DNA of 64,000 nucleotides from Owenia fusiformis (GCA_903813345.2 CAIIXF020000011.1:935001-999000), one strand, 5' to 3'. Positions 1 through 10,338 are shown, counted from the stretch's first letter. Program-made: numbers and translations. Notes: generated by a model from the sequence alone, not told the origin.

Positions 1-627
1 CATTGAAATGCCTTACTGGCATATTTTACTATTTATTTCAAGCTATCATTTTTCCAAGTGTTAATATATTACATGATAAAGTATTTTCATGAAACTTGTG
101 TAAATGTTTCTGTTTGTTTATGATATTTTTAATTGTCTTGAAAATTTGATCGATGTCGAAAAGTCATTTGTTAGGATAATATTTCATTATTTGCTCACTA
201 CAAAATGCTACAAATTCACTATTTTAGCAACTAAAGCAAGAAAAAATATATGTTTCAAAGATCAATGCACACTTATGCATAAACGGTGTTTTATTACTAC
301 AAATAAGTGACCATACATATGAGCAAAATTCCAGGTGCCCATTTTCTAACAATAAAGCTTTCTATATTTTATTTTCGAATCTTCTTTAGAATATTTTTGA
401 CTACAAATGATTATTCCAAGTCTATTATATGTCAAGTTAATATGACAAAGGAAATAATACTTAATTTACGTGGTTTAATATGGAATTATAAATCCAGGTG
501 CCCAAGGGGACACCTAGGTCCACGTAAGTGACTTTTTTTATGTTTATTCATTTATCAGCACGTATTATACATTGAAAAACCTGTGTGTTTTTTCCGGAGT
601 AAATCCCCCTTTTTTGCATTGGACATT
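1..627. other. No gene recognised (window start)
   Basis: AT-rich sequence with only short ORFs lacking any recognisable domain. No repeat or RNA structure stands out. Confidence 0.6.
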
Positions 628-673
628 GTCTGGCCCAGATCTACGAGGTCGGGAGTAGATAACTGGGCCAGAC
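628..673. repeat. Hairpin-forming inverted repeat upstream of BCKDHB
   Basis: GTCTGGCCCAG (628-638) pairs perfectly with CTGGGCCAGAC (663-673), and the adjacent ATCTAC (639-644) pairs with GTAGAT (655-660). This gives a 17-bp stem with a 2-nt bulge and 10-nt loop. It is GC-rich against an AT-rich background. Confidence 0.75.
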
Positions 674-1090
674 GGGTTTGGTTAACTCTAGCCTACACGT
701 ACTGTTATAATTTCAACATTTGGGGTTACCAACAGAAGTAACCAACAGCATCAACAAGTTTTACTGTTGATTTCTTGCTTAATAAGAAAGGGAGATATTG
801 AACTAAATTAAATCTACATTCAGGAATAGGATAGGTGGGAATTGGCTGTGATAAACCTAAAAAGATAAAAACCATGATAATTTTTTTTACTTTTTGTTTT
901 GGGGAAGTAAATGATTAGACCATAGCCCTATTTTCTACTCATTTGTTTCAAACAAAACTTATTACAAGTAATCCATATTACCATGTGAATAGTTGGTATC
1001 CGTTTTGCCACAGTATCCGCATCTGTAACCCTCATGTCCAGCAAAATATTCGACGATAGAACGATTTGACATTTTTGCAAATTGGAACTT

Positions 1091-1137
1091 ATTTGCATCT
1101 GACGTGTCATGGATGTTTACTTATTTTTCTAACCAAT
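1091..1137 (+). promoter_or_regulatory. Possible BCKDHB promoter motifs (octamer, CRE-like, CCAAT)
   Basis: An ATTTGCAT octamer at 1091-1098, a CRE-like TGACGTGTCA at 1100-1109 and CCAAT at 1133-1137 cluster just upstream of the ATG at 1163. No TATA box in a sensible place was seen. Motif matching only; the transcription start is unknown. Confidence 0.35.
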
Positions 1138-1162
1138 CAGATTGCGAGATATATTCACAAAA

Positions 1163-1313
1163 ATGGCAGCTACAAAAATTTTCACATTTTTTACTCGAGG
1201 TCTACAAAATGCATTATTGCGGGAAAATGCAGCAATATCAAGTGTTTCTATTCATCCAAAACGAAACTCCTCATCATTTACATATGTTCCAGAGGAAGCA
1301 CCCGAAGATGCAG
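1163..1313 (+). CDS. BCKDHB: BCKDHB exon 1 (mitochondrial leader)
   Basis: Encodes residues 1-50 and the first base of Gly51. The donor is cag|gtgagc, close to consensus, phase 1. The reading frame is open both upstream (TTG at 1142) and into the intron, so the exact start rests on the first ATG. The leader is poorly conserved, as is usual for targeting peptides. Confidence 0.88.
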
Positions 1314-4300
1314 GTGAGCATGACTTTGTTTACAGATCTTCGAAGACTGATTTTCTCCCGGGGATTTTTTGCATTTGGCACAAGAATCAGGATCGCAGGG
1401 AAGGGGTCTAAGTACATCATTTGATAGATAATTGGTAAAGCAATACAAAAATATACATGCCGATGCGATCAGAGCCATACAAGTCGAGAGTTTTAGAAGG
1501 AATTTTTCTGAAAAATTCGTAAAAAAAACATGATTTGCCTGCCCCAAAAAATTTCGTTATCTTGAAGTTTTACGATATTTACTTAGATCTACCTATTTTT
1601 TATAAAACTTGTTGATCGATAGTTGCTTTATAATATCCTGTGCTGTTATATTTCAACACTGTATATGTCACCATTTGTGTTGCGTGTACGTTTCCCATGA
1701 GTTGATAAATATGTTGTCAATTTGTTTCCTAGCTTTATACTGTTACATAGTATGATTACAGGCCTGGAAATATGACAAAATATCCCATTTACGTATAATT
1801 GAAATGTAATTTTAAATGTACTCTGTATTTAACATGTATTTACTTGGTCTTAAAAAGTTTATCAAAACTAACAAGCCATTGCGCGCCTTGTTACGAGCCT
1901 TGTAAGGTCAAGTACGTGGGTCGAAAGTTACGGGTTCTTAGAGGCATCGATATGACAGGTCACTACAGACTACAGACCTCGGAAATAGCGAGCTATTACG
2001 AGTTCTAACGGGCCTTGTATTCCAAGCCAGTATGATGTTCAGAATTTACTAGCAATTAGGGGACTCACTACGAGACCCATACAAGGTTGTACAGAGGCCA
2101 TTGAGGCAACAGGGCTCGTACAACCTAGTACGGGCCCTGACGTAATTTGCCTGTGTAGTCACATAATCAAAGTCACATAATAACATAGTCACATATTGAC
2201 CTAGTCACATAATCACATAGTCATCTCGTCACATAATCACATCGTCATCTAGTCACATAATCATATAGTCGCATAGTCACATAATCAGATAATCATCTAG
2301 TCACATAATCACATAGTCACATACACTGTAATCACATGATCACATAGTCACATAGTCACGTAATCACATGATCACATAGTCACATAGTAACATAGTCACA
2401 TAATCACATAGTCACATAAGCACATAATCACATGATCACATAGTCACATATGTCTATCGTTTCAGGTGAAACAGCCAGGATGAATCTATTTCAATCTCTC
2501 ACAAGTGCAATGGACATAGCCCTTGAAAAAGACCCTTCTGCTGTTATATTTGGTGAAGATGTCGCCTTTGGTGGAGTATTCAGATGCACAGTCGGTCTTA
2601 AAGATAAATACGGTTGGTATATTGTTTATATCATTTGCATTTAATTTTGAATCCAACCTGCATAAAGAGTTAAAAGATGATAGTATGCACAGTTGAGTCT
2701 ATTATAGCCTAAGCTCCCGTCATCAGATGTGAAGATTTTAGATTAGTTTCGAGGCAAATGTATCACAAGTACCATTCTCATATTTTTATTTTTTATTTAT
2801 CATTGCTCTTCAAACATAGGTACATTTTACAGGATAGTTTTGTCATTATTCACACCACCATCGTTCAATCATTTTCATAATGAAAATATATGTTTTATTT
2901 AAAATATATGTTTTATTTATGTCTCTCACACCTCCTCTCCAAGGTTTAGGGACCATAATCACAATAAAATAAAAATGAAACATGATCAAGTAATTAAATT
3001 GGCTTAGTAGCAGAGTCAAGATAACCACTCTCGCTTGGCTCTGGGTTCGATTCCTGGTACAGACAAGTTTGTTAATGCGTTATGTAATTCTGGGTGTTTG
3101 ACTGAGTGGTCCATGACTCATATAAAAAAACTGTGGTGTGTGCTTGTATGTCTTTGTAACGGTGCACACATAAGAACACAGGGATCCTCCAAGGAGGGGT
3201 TTCTGGCTCTTTTTTCGAGTGTAAAATACAGAATATACCAATGAGGTATTGCTCGCCAATTATGGCGGTAACAAAGATACAATAAAATGCAATTACAAAA
3301 TATGTTAGAGAATCACTTTTTGTTTTCTCCAGGAAAAGATCGGGTTTTTAACACTCCGCTAAGTGAGCAGGGAATCGTGGGATTTGGTATAGGTGTCGCT
3401 GCTGCAGGTGCAACCGCCATAGCTGAAATTCAATTCGCTGATTATATTTATCCCGCATTCGATCAGGTAATAATTTTGATATTTGTTAATGAAAACACAG
3501 AACGAAATTCTGTGCTAAGGGCTGATGTGAAAAAGTCAGTCCACCCCAGTGGGGATCGAACCCACAACCCTTGCTTACAAGCCGATTGCTCTACCACTGA
3601 GCTATAGGACCGACTGGCTCCTTATTTAAATCTCAGAGTTGTAGATGCAAAAGTTTACCACTAAATGTATTTGCTTCATGGGAGACTGGATAAACAGAAG
3701 AAAATTGAAGAACAATAGTTGTTCGAAAGTCATAGCTATGCTGCAATCTGCAACTTTTTCAATGATTGGTGTTAAACATTCAGGGTTTGCACCAAATTCT
3801 AACAACTTCCATTAGGAAAAATGTCTATGATTGTATTGAAAATGTATACTAGTGATGCTATCATAACAAGTCTATGGGAGATCACTTTATAAATCATGTC
3901 GTATAATGGCTCCAGTAGATTATCCTTTAAAAAAAAAACTCCTAGTTTAGATTCTCCGGATATATTTTTGACATTTACATATTTGGTGTCTGACATCTGT
4001 AACAAATGGCAGGTTGTGTAGGCTATTAGCTGTTTTTTGCAAAATCATGCAGTTTTTCACCATTCTGACCATTTTTGTGTGATTTTTGGCGCAAATTTGC
4101 CAAAGTGAACCCCCTAAAATATTTTTGAAAAGTGAAGCCCCCTTTGGAAATTCTGTCAAAATGACTGTGACATTTTGCATGTTAATGCCTTGTAATAGTT
4201 TAATTTCTATTTTATGTTTTCAGATAGTAAATGAAGCGTCAAAGTTTCGCTACAGGTCAGGGAATTTATTCAATGCAGGAAGATTAACGATACGAGCGCC

Positions 4301-7300
4301 ATGCGGGGCAGTAGGTCATGGCGCCCTCTATCATTCACAGAGTCCAGAAGCTTATTTCGCACATACTCCCGGTATTAAGGTATGTACACTGTACATGAAT
4401 ATCATAATCACTAACATGTTTTTTAATTTTAATCACTTGAATACTGGGAAACTTGTTGCAGATTTTTCTGTAAAATCACTGTTTGTTTGGCAAAATGTAT
4501 CTGATTTTAACAATTAGATCATGTTTTGCCTCCTCCATTCTTAGGCACGTATGAAGACAAATATTGAAATATAGAACAATTTTAGTAAAAATATAAATGT
4601 GAATAATCAAGAATACATGTTGACATTATTGTCAAGCTTTTGGGTTTAGGGCCTAGGGAGCATTTCAAATGATCAATGACTGAAAATTAGCTGTATTTGA
4701 ACAGTTTATCTGTAACCCCCTCCCTCCCCCCTTCATAAATGTGTTTGAAAAATGTTAATGTGTGTCATTGCGTTAAAGTCACTCTATAACTTTGTAATAC
4801 AGTAAATTTTTTACAATTACTCCAATCTGTATTATTGTACAGTATCAGCATGAGATTATCTCTTGTATTGTATCTCATTGTAGAATCCTGACTTTTATAT
4901 CCAACAAAATTTGCTCAAATAAAATTCCAGGAACGATGTTGGAAAGCTAACTTTTAAGGCTAAAAACATCCTCCCCCATAACTGGTTAAATACAGTTAAT
5001 TTACTGTCAAATAAAATTCCAGGAACGATGTCGGAAAGCTAACTTTTAATGCTGAAAACATCCTCCCCAATAACTGTTAAAATTCAGTTAAGTTTCCATC
5101 ATCAAACTTTTGTTATGCTCCCTTAATAGCTCAAGGGACATTCAATTTTATCTCGTCTTTCTGTTAACCTATAGTACCAGAGTTCTCTAAAATAGTAATG
5201 TTATTTGTGTTTTTCCAGGTGGTCATACCAAGGGGTCCTATTCAAGCAAAGGGGCTCCTTCTCAGCTGTATAAGAGATGATAACCCATGTATATACTTTG
5301 AACCTAAAATCCTATACAGATCTGCAGTAGAACAAGTCCCAACAGGCGACTACATGTTACCTTTATCAAAAGCAGAAGTGTTGGTGGAAGGTACATTAGT
5401 TTAGATTAATAAATAAGCCAAAAGTTCTTCTGAAATCCAAAAAACGGCTGTACAAGCAGGTGCCAACTGGTCTCATAATTGTTATCTCTAGCCACATTTG
5501 AATCGTAATTTTCTCCAAAGTATCCGTAATTAAGAATTCAAACTTTTTTTCAATTGGGATATGAAATGAAATATCTTGCGGAAACGTTACCTTGTTGGTT
5601 CTGTAAATCACTGAATATTTTCAGAAAAAAATAATAAGTATATGCACCATAAATAGATGGCAGCATTGCAGTATATGTAATTGAAATGAACACTTAGATT
5701 GCAGAGGAGGAATGATCGTTCCCACAATTTTTTACAGCTAGCTGAAATAATTAGGCTCTTTTGATTGGTCAGAGTGGCAGTGTTTGCTTTTTTAGACAAA
5801 ATTCAGAAGTTTAAGTTATATAAAAGCCAAATCAAGCTCTTGTTGATCCAAATATAGAATAAGGTGCTTGAATTTCCTGATATTAACTTCTTAATCCGAA
5901 GTCTATTTTTCAGGTTCCGATCTGACACTTGTCGGTTGGGGTACGCAAGTCCATGTGCTTAGGGAAGTGGGAAAAATGGCTGAAGAGAAGTTGAATATAT
6001 CTTGTGAAGTAATAGATCTTGTTACGATCCTGCCCTGGGATTCAGATACCATCAATGAGGTAACTCTTTGTAAGATGTTAAAAGGGCTTGAGAGACTACC
6101 CTTTGTAAGACCCTGTAAGACATTGCCTCACTCTCAAGTAGGCATAGAGATTAGAGACAGATAACAAAGAGAGATGAGTGTGAAGGCATTGAATGTATCT
6201 GACAAAAACAAAATAGTTCAAATATCATTTATTTTTTTCTACATCTCAGTTTTTGTATACATTTTTATATTTGATCAGATAACCTATTTTTCAGAAAATA
6301 GAATCAAAATTCTGAAACATTGGAGTCATTTTGGAACAATTTTTAAATTTTTTTTTAACTCAACTAACCAATCAGATAACCTCTGGAGGTTCATCTTTGT
6401 AGAGAAATAGGGTTCTCTATGAATTCTGGGAAATTTCTTTCTCTGTAATGAGAATTTTTGAAAGTTGGTATTATTGCTACATGATGTATCTTTATTTTTC
6501 AGTCCGTCTCAAAAACTGGTCGACTTTTAATCGCTCACGAAGCTCCATTGACGGGAGGATTTGCTGCGGAAATTGCTGCATCTGTACAGGTGGGCTTTTT
6601 GGCTTTGATAAGTCTTAGTTTCAATGCTATTATTAATATCAATCAATATAAAGAAATATATCATGCTATTTATCACCCATGGACATTTTAGGTCAAGATA
6701 TGAGGGATATCTACTGCATATAAGCATATCTACTGTACATCTGTTATAGGATATCCTTTGATTTCGAGGAATATCATTTTTTTTATCTACGAAGTGATAT
6801 TGATGCACGAGAGAGCAAAGCGAACAAGTCCTTGCAACCAATTAAAAACCTGTTTGCACCCAATTAAAAATCTGTTTGCACTGACATAAATAAGAAAATT
6901 TTATTAATATTTGTATATTTTGACCAATTTTGATCAGAATTGTAAAAAATCTCTGATCTATACCCAATTGTTTGAAACAAATATTTTGAGTTGTTGTTTC
7001 CTCATTACAAATATTTATCTTATAATTATTGGTTTCTGTTTATGAAGATAAACAATGCTTTTTATCACACCATCGGTGGGATATAGTCGTCATACTGGTC
7101 GTGGTCGTGATCGTGGTCGTGATCGTCCCGCTTTTTGTCATCGCAGTTTAAGGAAAACTGCTCATCAGATTTTCTCCAAATTCACAGAGATGATAGAGCA
7201 TATGAAGTACAAGAGCTGATTAACTTTTGGGTGGCCATCTTGTTTTCTGGTGGCCATTTTGAAGGTTTTTCGAAAAATCTTGTCATAGCCATTTCAGGAA

Positions 7301-9689
7301 AACAGCTCATTGGATTTCCTTCAAATTTACACAAATGATAGAGGATATCAAGTACAAGTGCTGATTAACTTTTGGGCGGCCATCTTGTTTTCTGGTGGCC
7401 ATTTTGAAGGTTTTTTGAAAAATCTTGTCATCGCCGTTTCAGGAAAACCGCTCATCGGATTTCCTTCAAATTTACACACATGAAAGAGGATATCAAGTAC
7501 TAGAGCTGATTAACTTTGTGGCAGCCATCTTCTTTTCTGGTGGCCATTTGAAGTTTTCTCGAAAAAATCTTGTCATTGCCAATTTAGGAAAACCGCTCAT
7601 CGGATTTCCTTCAAATTCGCACAGATGATAGAGGATATCAAGTACTAGCGTTGATTAACTTTGGGCGGCTATCTTGTTTTCTGGTGGCCATTTTTAAGGT
7701 TTTTCGAAAAATCTTGTCATTGCCATTTCAGGAAAACTGCTCATCGGATTTCCTGTACATGATAGGGGATATCAAGTTCTAGAACTTATTAAATTTTGGG
7801 TGGCCATTTTGTTTTCTGGCGGCCATTTTGAAGGTTTTTCAATAAATCGCCATTTCAAGAAAACCCCTCATCAGATTTGCTCCAAATTCCCACACATGAT
7901 AGAGGATATCAAGAACTAGAGCTGATTAACTTTTGGGTGGCCATCTTGTTTTCTGGTGGCCACTTTGAAGGTTTTTTTTGATAAATCTTGTCATCACCAT
8001 TTTAGAAAAAAACGCTTATTGGATTTCCTTCAAATTCGCACACATGATAGGGGCTATCAAGTTCTACACCTATTTGATGGTGTGATCTCGTTCACGTCCT
8101 GTGCCTTGTTTTAAAAAGTATGGTTTTTCGTCAATATGTATAACACAATTTTTATACAATACAATTATTTATCAGTAACTGTCTAGTATAAGAGACAAAT
8201 CATTCTGTGAACAGAATTGATAGCATTCCATTTGGTCATACATGCTATAGATATAAAAAAATTGCTTATCAAGTAGGCGCTGAAAGCTTTTAAACCAAAT
8301 AGGAAATGAAAGTGTATTCATTTTTAAAGATTCTAATTTCTACTGGGGTCAACATGACTTTTAGTCTAGACACATTAAGAAGTAATTTCTCCTTGACAAT
8401 ACGAACCAATTGTTATATTTTGAACAATGTTAGTAATTAGAGATATGTCTCTGTAATATTGATTTTGTTAAAGATGAAGTAGGCCAACGAGACACATTTT
8501 TGGGATATGTGCAGCTGATTTTCTTAGCTACTTTTGTGTGTTAACTCAAAGGACGATAGCAGTGAAAATATGTTTTATTTTTCTGAATTTTTTTCATTTT
8601 TTGGTAGTGAGTGAAAGATCATATGGAGATTACAGCTGCGGTCAATGCTGTGGTCAAATTGACCCCAAGGTTTTAAGTTCAGCCAGTCTATTAAGTGAAT
8701 TTGCCTGTGATGACTGAAGCTTAGGTCAAACACTGGCCTGGCCTGGTCTATGTTTTGTTTGGCTATTTATTTCATAGAATGCAGCGGATGTTATTTGTTT
8801 TAACATTGTTATGAATTTTTATTTTCAGAATGAATGTTTCCTAAACCTTGAAGCCCCCATACAATATGTATGTGGATACGACACTCCCTTCCCCCATATT
8901 TATGATACATTCTACATGTTCAACATTGTTATACATCTTCATTTTCAGAATGAATGTTTCCTTAACCAAGAAGCCCCAATACAACGTGTATGCGGATACG
9001 ACACTCCCTTCCCCCATATTTATGAGCCATTTTACAAGTTCAACATTGTTATTCATCTTCATTTTCAGAATGAATGTTTCCTTAACCTTGAAGCCCCCAT
9101 ACAACGTGTATGTGGATACGACACTCCCTTCCCCCATATTTATGAGCCATTCTACATGTTCAACATTGTTATACATCTTCATTTTCAGAATGAATGTTTC
9201 CTAAACCTTGAAGCCCCCATACAACGTGTATGCGGATACGACACTCCCTTCCCCCATATTTATGATCCATTCTACAAGTTCAACATTGTTATACACCTTC
9301 ATTTTCAGAATGAATGTTTCCTAAACCTTGAAGCCCCAATACAATGTGTATGCGGATACGACACTCCCTTCCCCCATATTTATGATCCATTCTACAAGTT
9401 CAACATTGTTATTCATCTTCATTTTCAGAATGAATGTTTCCTTAACCTTGAAGCCCCTATACAACGTGTATGTGGATACGACACTCCCTTCCCCCATATT
9501 TATGAGCCTTTCTACAAGTTCAACATTGTTATTCATCTTCATTTTCAGAATGAATGTTTCCTTAACCTTGAAGCCCCTATACAACGTGTATGTGGATACG
9601 ACACTCCCTTCCCCCATATTTATGAGCCATTCTACATGCCAGACAAATGGAGGTGCTTCGACGCAGTGAAGAAAGTGATGAATTATTAA
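1163..9689 (+). CDS. BCKDHB: Branched-chain 2-oxoacid dehydrogenase E1 beta subunit, 8 exons
   Basis: Spliced CDS join(1163-1313, 2466-2612, 3333-3466, 4224-4379, 5219-5390, 5914-6059, 6503-6589, 9549-9689) is 1134 nt, 377 residues, close to the roughly 390 of vertebrate E1 beta. With E1 alpha the protein forms the thiamine-diphosphate decarboxylase that commits leucine, isoleucine and valine 2-oxoacids to oxidation in the mitochondrial matrix. Residues 1-50 ([10 protein letters not shown]..., Arg at 12, 20 and 34, few acids at first) look like a targeting peptide. From MNLFQS (56) on, the match to the family is near continuous. Visible landmarks are FGEDVAFGG (79-87), the cofactor glutamate in TPLSEQG (Glu111), [17 protein letters not shown] with the active-site His181, FEPKILYR (223-230), [13 protein letters not shown] (314-326) and [15 protein letters not shown] (346-360). 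All introns are GT-AG and all phases match. The ATG at 1163 is the only start that gives a leader of normal size. Exon 8 has six extra upstream acceptors (see 8829-9548), so longer isoforms are possible. No frameshift or missing key residue seen. Confidence 0.96.
1880..2158. mobile_element. GC-richer MITE-like fragment in BCKDHB intron 1
   Basis: Contains several variants of acgagcc, cctcgtac and tacgggcc and ends in gtaatttgcctgtgtagt. The same vocabulary and a near-identical end (gtaatttgcctttgt) occur in the element at 27917-28173, so both belong to one family. No matching left terminus was found here. Confidence 0.5.
2156..2450. repeat. 10-bp minisatellite in BCKDHB intron 1
   Basis: About 29 copies of tcacatagtc and variants (tcacataatc, tcatctagtc, tcacatgatc). 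The array ends only about 15 bp before the exon 2 acceptor, so any branch point for intron 1 lies within or next to it. Confidence 0.95.
2466..2612 (+). CDS. BCKDHB: BCKDHB exon 2
   Basis: Encodes Gly51 to Gly100: [17 protein letters not shown]... through [22 protein letters not shown]. Acceptor is cgtttcag, phase 1. Donor phase 1 is forced by the next exon (GKDRVF) and falls at g|gttggt, an unusual donor without the purine at +3. Confidence 0.95.
2998..3240 (+). mobile_element. tRNA-derived SINE-like element in BCKDHB intron 2
   Basis: Has an A-box-like tggcttagtag (3000-3010) and a perfect B-box ggttcgattcc (3044-3054) at tRNA-like spacing. A body without tRNA similarity follows. The arrangement is typical of a tRNA-derived SINE head. 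No target-site duplication was defined. Confidence 0.5.
3333..3466 (+). CDS. BCKDHB: BCKDHB exon 3 (cofactor glutamate)
   Basis: Encodes [20 protein letters not shown]... to [15 protein letters not shown]. It holds Glu111, equivalent to the mature Glu76 of human E1 beta that contacts the thiamine aminopyrimidine ring. Acceptor ttctccag, donor cag|gtaata, ends in phase 0. Confidence 0.96.
3541..3611 (-). pseudogene. tRNA-Thr(UGU)-like relic in BCKDHB intron 3
   Basis: The reverse complement reads as a tRNA: D-arm GCTCAGTGGTAGAGC, anticodon loop CTTGTAA (anticodon TGT at 3577-3579) and T-arm GGGTTCGATCCCC. The anticodon stem does not pair (ATCGG against GCAAG) and the acceptor stem has a mismatch and several G-T pairs. 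It is more likely a tRNA-derived repeat or pseudogene than a working tRNA gene. Confidence 0.6.
4010..4150 (-). mobile_element. Decayed copy of the 34-kb MITE family in BCKDHB intron 3
   Basis: The reverse complement shares aatggtgaaaa, ctgcatgatttt and the gaggggcttcacttt-like head with the element at 33961-34116. The ends are degraded. Confidence 0.5.
4224..4379 (+). CDS. BCKDHB: BCKDHB exon 4 (active-site histidine)
   Basis: Encodes [16 protein letters not shown]... to HTPGIK, 52 codons in phase 0. It carries His181 in LYHSQSPEA, equivalent to mature His146 of human E1 beta. Acceptor gttttcag, donor aag|gtatgt. Confidence 0.96.
4915..5094. repeat. 90-bp direct duplication in BCKDHB intron 4
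   Basis: Two adjacent copies starting tcaaataaaattccagg at 4915 and 5005, differing at scattered positions (for example gatgttgg versus gatgtcgg). Confidence 0.9.
5219..5390 (+). CDS. BCKDHB: BCKDHB exon 5
   Basis: Encodes [17 protein letters not shown]... to [10 protein letters not shown], including FEPKILYR at the end of the pyrimidine-binding domain. Acceptor tttttccag, donor gaag|gtacat, phase 1. Confidence 0.96.
5914..6059 (+). CDS. BCKDHB: BCKDHB exon 6 (C-terminal transketolase domain)
   Basis: Encodes (G)[18 protein letters not shown]... to [18 protein letters not shown], the start of the transketolase C-terminal domain. Acceptor tttttcag, donor gag|gtaact, phase 0. Confidence 0.96.
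6503..6589 (+). CDS. BCKDHB: BCKDHB exon 7
   Basis: 29 codons, [20 protein letters not shown]... ending ASVQ. Acceptor atttttcag, donor cag|gtgggc, phase 0. It must join an acceptor followed by codon Asn-Glu-Cys, of which there are seven (8829, 8949, 9069, 9189, 9309, 9429, 9549). Confidence 0.95.
7064..8086. mobile_element. Inverted-terminal element with seven 145-bp repeats in intron 7
   Basis: Bounded by perfect 11-bp inverted ends, atcacaccatc (7064-7074) and gatggtgtgat (8076-8086). The inside is a tandem array whose landmark ctcatcggattt recurs near 7161, 7306, 7451, 7596, 7740, 7867 and 8015. Spacing is 144-148 bp except one shortened 127-bp unit. Each unit also carries ggtggccatcttgttttctgg. 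The ORFs it contains are repeat translations, not genes. Confidence 0.75.
8829..9548 (+). repeat. Six extra in-frame copies of intron-7-end plus exon-8-start (120-bp unit)
   Basis: Period 120 bp, copies starting at the acceptors 8829, 8949, 9069, 9189, 9309 and 9429, followed by the terminal copy at 9549. Each unit is 90 bp of exon (30 residues, [20 protein letters not shown] then FPHIYEPFY and M or K) followed by 30 bp of intron end that reads [10 protein letters not shown] and finishes in ttcattttcag. The frame is open over all 287 codons to 9689. Copies differ slightly: QYV, QRV or QCV; DTF, EPF or DPF; final Met in copies 1, 3 and 7, Lys in the others. They are therefore not identical assembly stutters. 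Every copy has its own polypyrimidine tract and a possible branch point (ttcaac). Whether the upstream copies are exon or intron in mRNA cannot be decided from DNA. Confidence 0.95.
9549..9689 (+). CDS. BCKDHB: BCKDHB exon 8, canonical terminal copy
   Basis: Last of seven repeated copies and the only one that runs on into the normal C-terminus, [17 protein letters not shown] and TAA at 9687-9689. The acceptor is cattttcag|aatgaatg. Using this acceptor gives the family-length protein of 377 residues. Using the first (8829) would give 617. Confidence 0.93.
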   Translation, partial: NECFLNLEAPIQRVCGYDTPFPHIYEPFYMPDKWRCFDAVKKVMNY

Positions 9690-9708
9690 ATATTACAAAT
9701 CAAGAAAG
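9690..9708 (+). other. BCKDHB 3'UTR start with a possible 3'UTR splice donor
   Basis: Nineteen bases after the stop codon the sequence reads aaag|gtgagt (donor GT at 9709-9710), a consensus splice donor. If unused, the nearest polyadenylation-like signals seen are ATTAAA at 10084 and AATAAA at 11008 and 11083. If used, a possible partner is the acceptor at 26476-26477. Confidence 0.4.
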
Positions 9709-9807
9709 GTGAGTTTGTTTCACAGAAAACAGTTGTTTATCAACAATTTTTGTTAAGGTGGTTAGCTAGATCTGATACTCTATTTAATAATTGTTGAAAA
9801 GGTTAAC

Positions 9808-9925
9808 ATGTGCCATAGCAACCTAATTTTCACATGATGTGCCATAGCAACCTCCTTTTCATACAATGTACCATAGCAACCTAATTTTCACACAATGTTC
9901 CATAGCAACCTAATTTTCACACAAA
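9808..9925. repeat. 30-bp tandem repeat, 4 copies
   Basis: Repeats of ccatagcaacctaattttca with spacers such as cacaatgt, just downstream of BCKDHB. Confidence 0.9.
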
Positions 9926-10338
9926 TGACACATGACTTAGTTTGTCAACTTACTTGACAATAATCAATTTCTTGGTTGATCAATTGAAATACTCCTTAAC
10001 AATGAAGCAAATCACTTTCTATTCCTCTTTATTGAATTGAATTGAATTGAATATTCATCAGCTGTGAGGGAGGTTGCACTAGGATTAAATTGATTGAAAA
10101 AATGAGAAACGTATTCTACTACTTGCGTGATAATTGAATTTTTTCATTTTTCAAAGCAATTGGCGATTACGGTTAATTTTTTAAAAACACTCAATTACAT
10201 GCATAATTAGGTTTTAATCTTTAAAAAGAGGAGGTGAGGTATTACTGTCAGCTTAACAGTTTGTTGGTAAGCCACAATGTTTCAAGATAAACCTCTGTTG
10301 ATAATGTATTGATTTGCAATTTTAGTGATATTACTAGG

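Noticed and set aside
8829-9548. The repeated copies as independent cassette exons
   Set aside because: No usable donor follows each 90-bp block; the only GT there (gttcaa) is weak and out of phase with the next acceptor.
8811-9689. A separate 292-codon protein starting with ATG at 8811
   Set aside because: The ATG lies in intron 7 just before a splice acceptor. The ORF is the repeated exon 8 of BCKDHB read through its intron tails.
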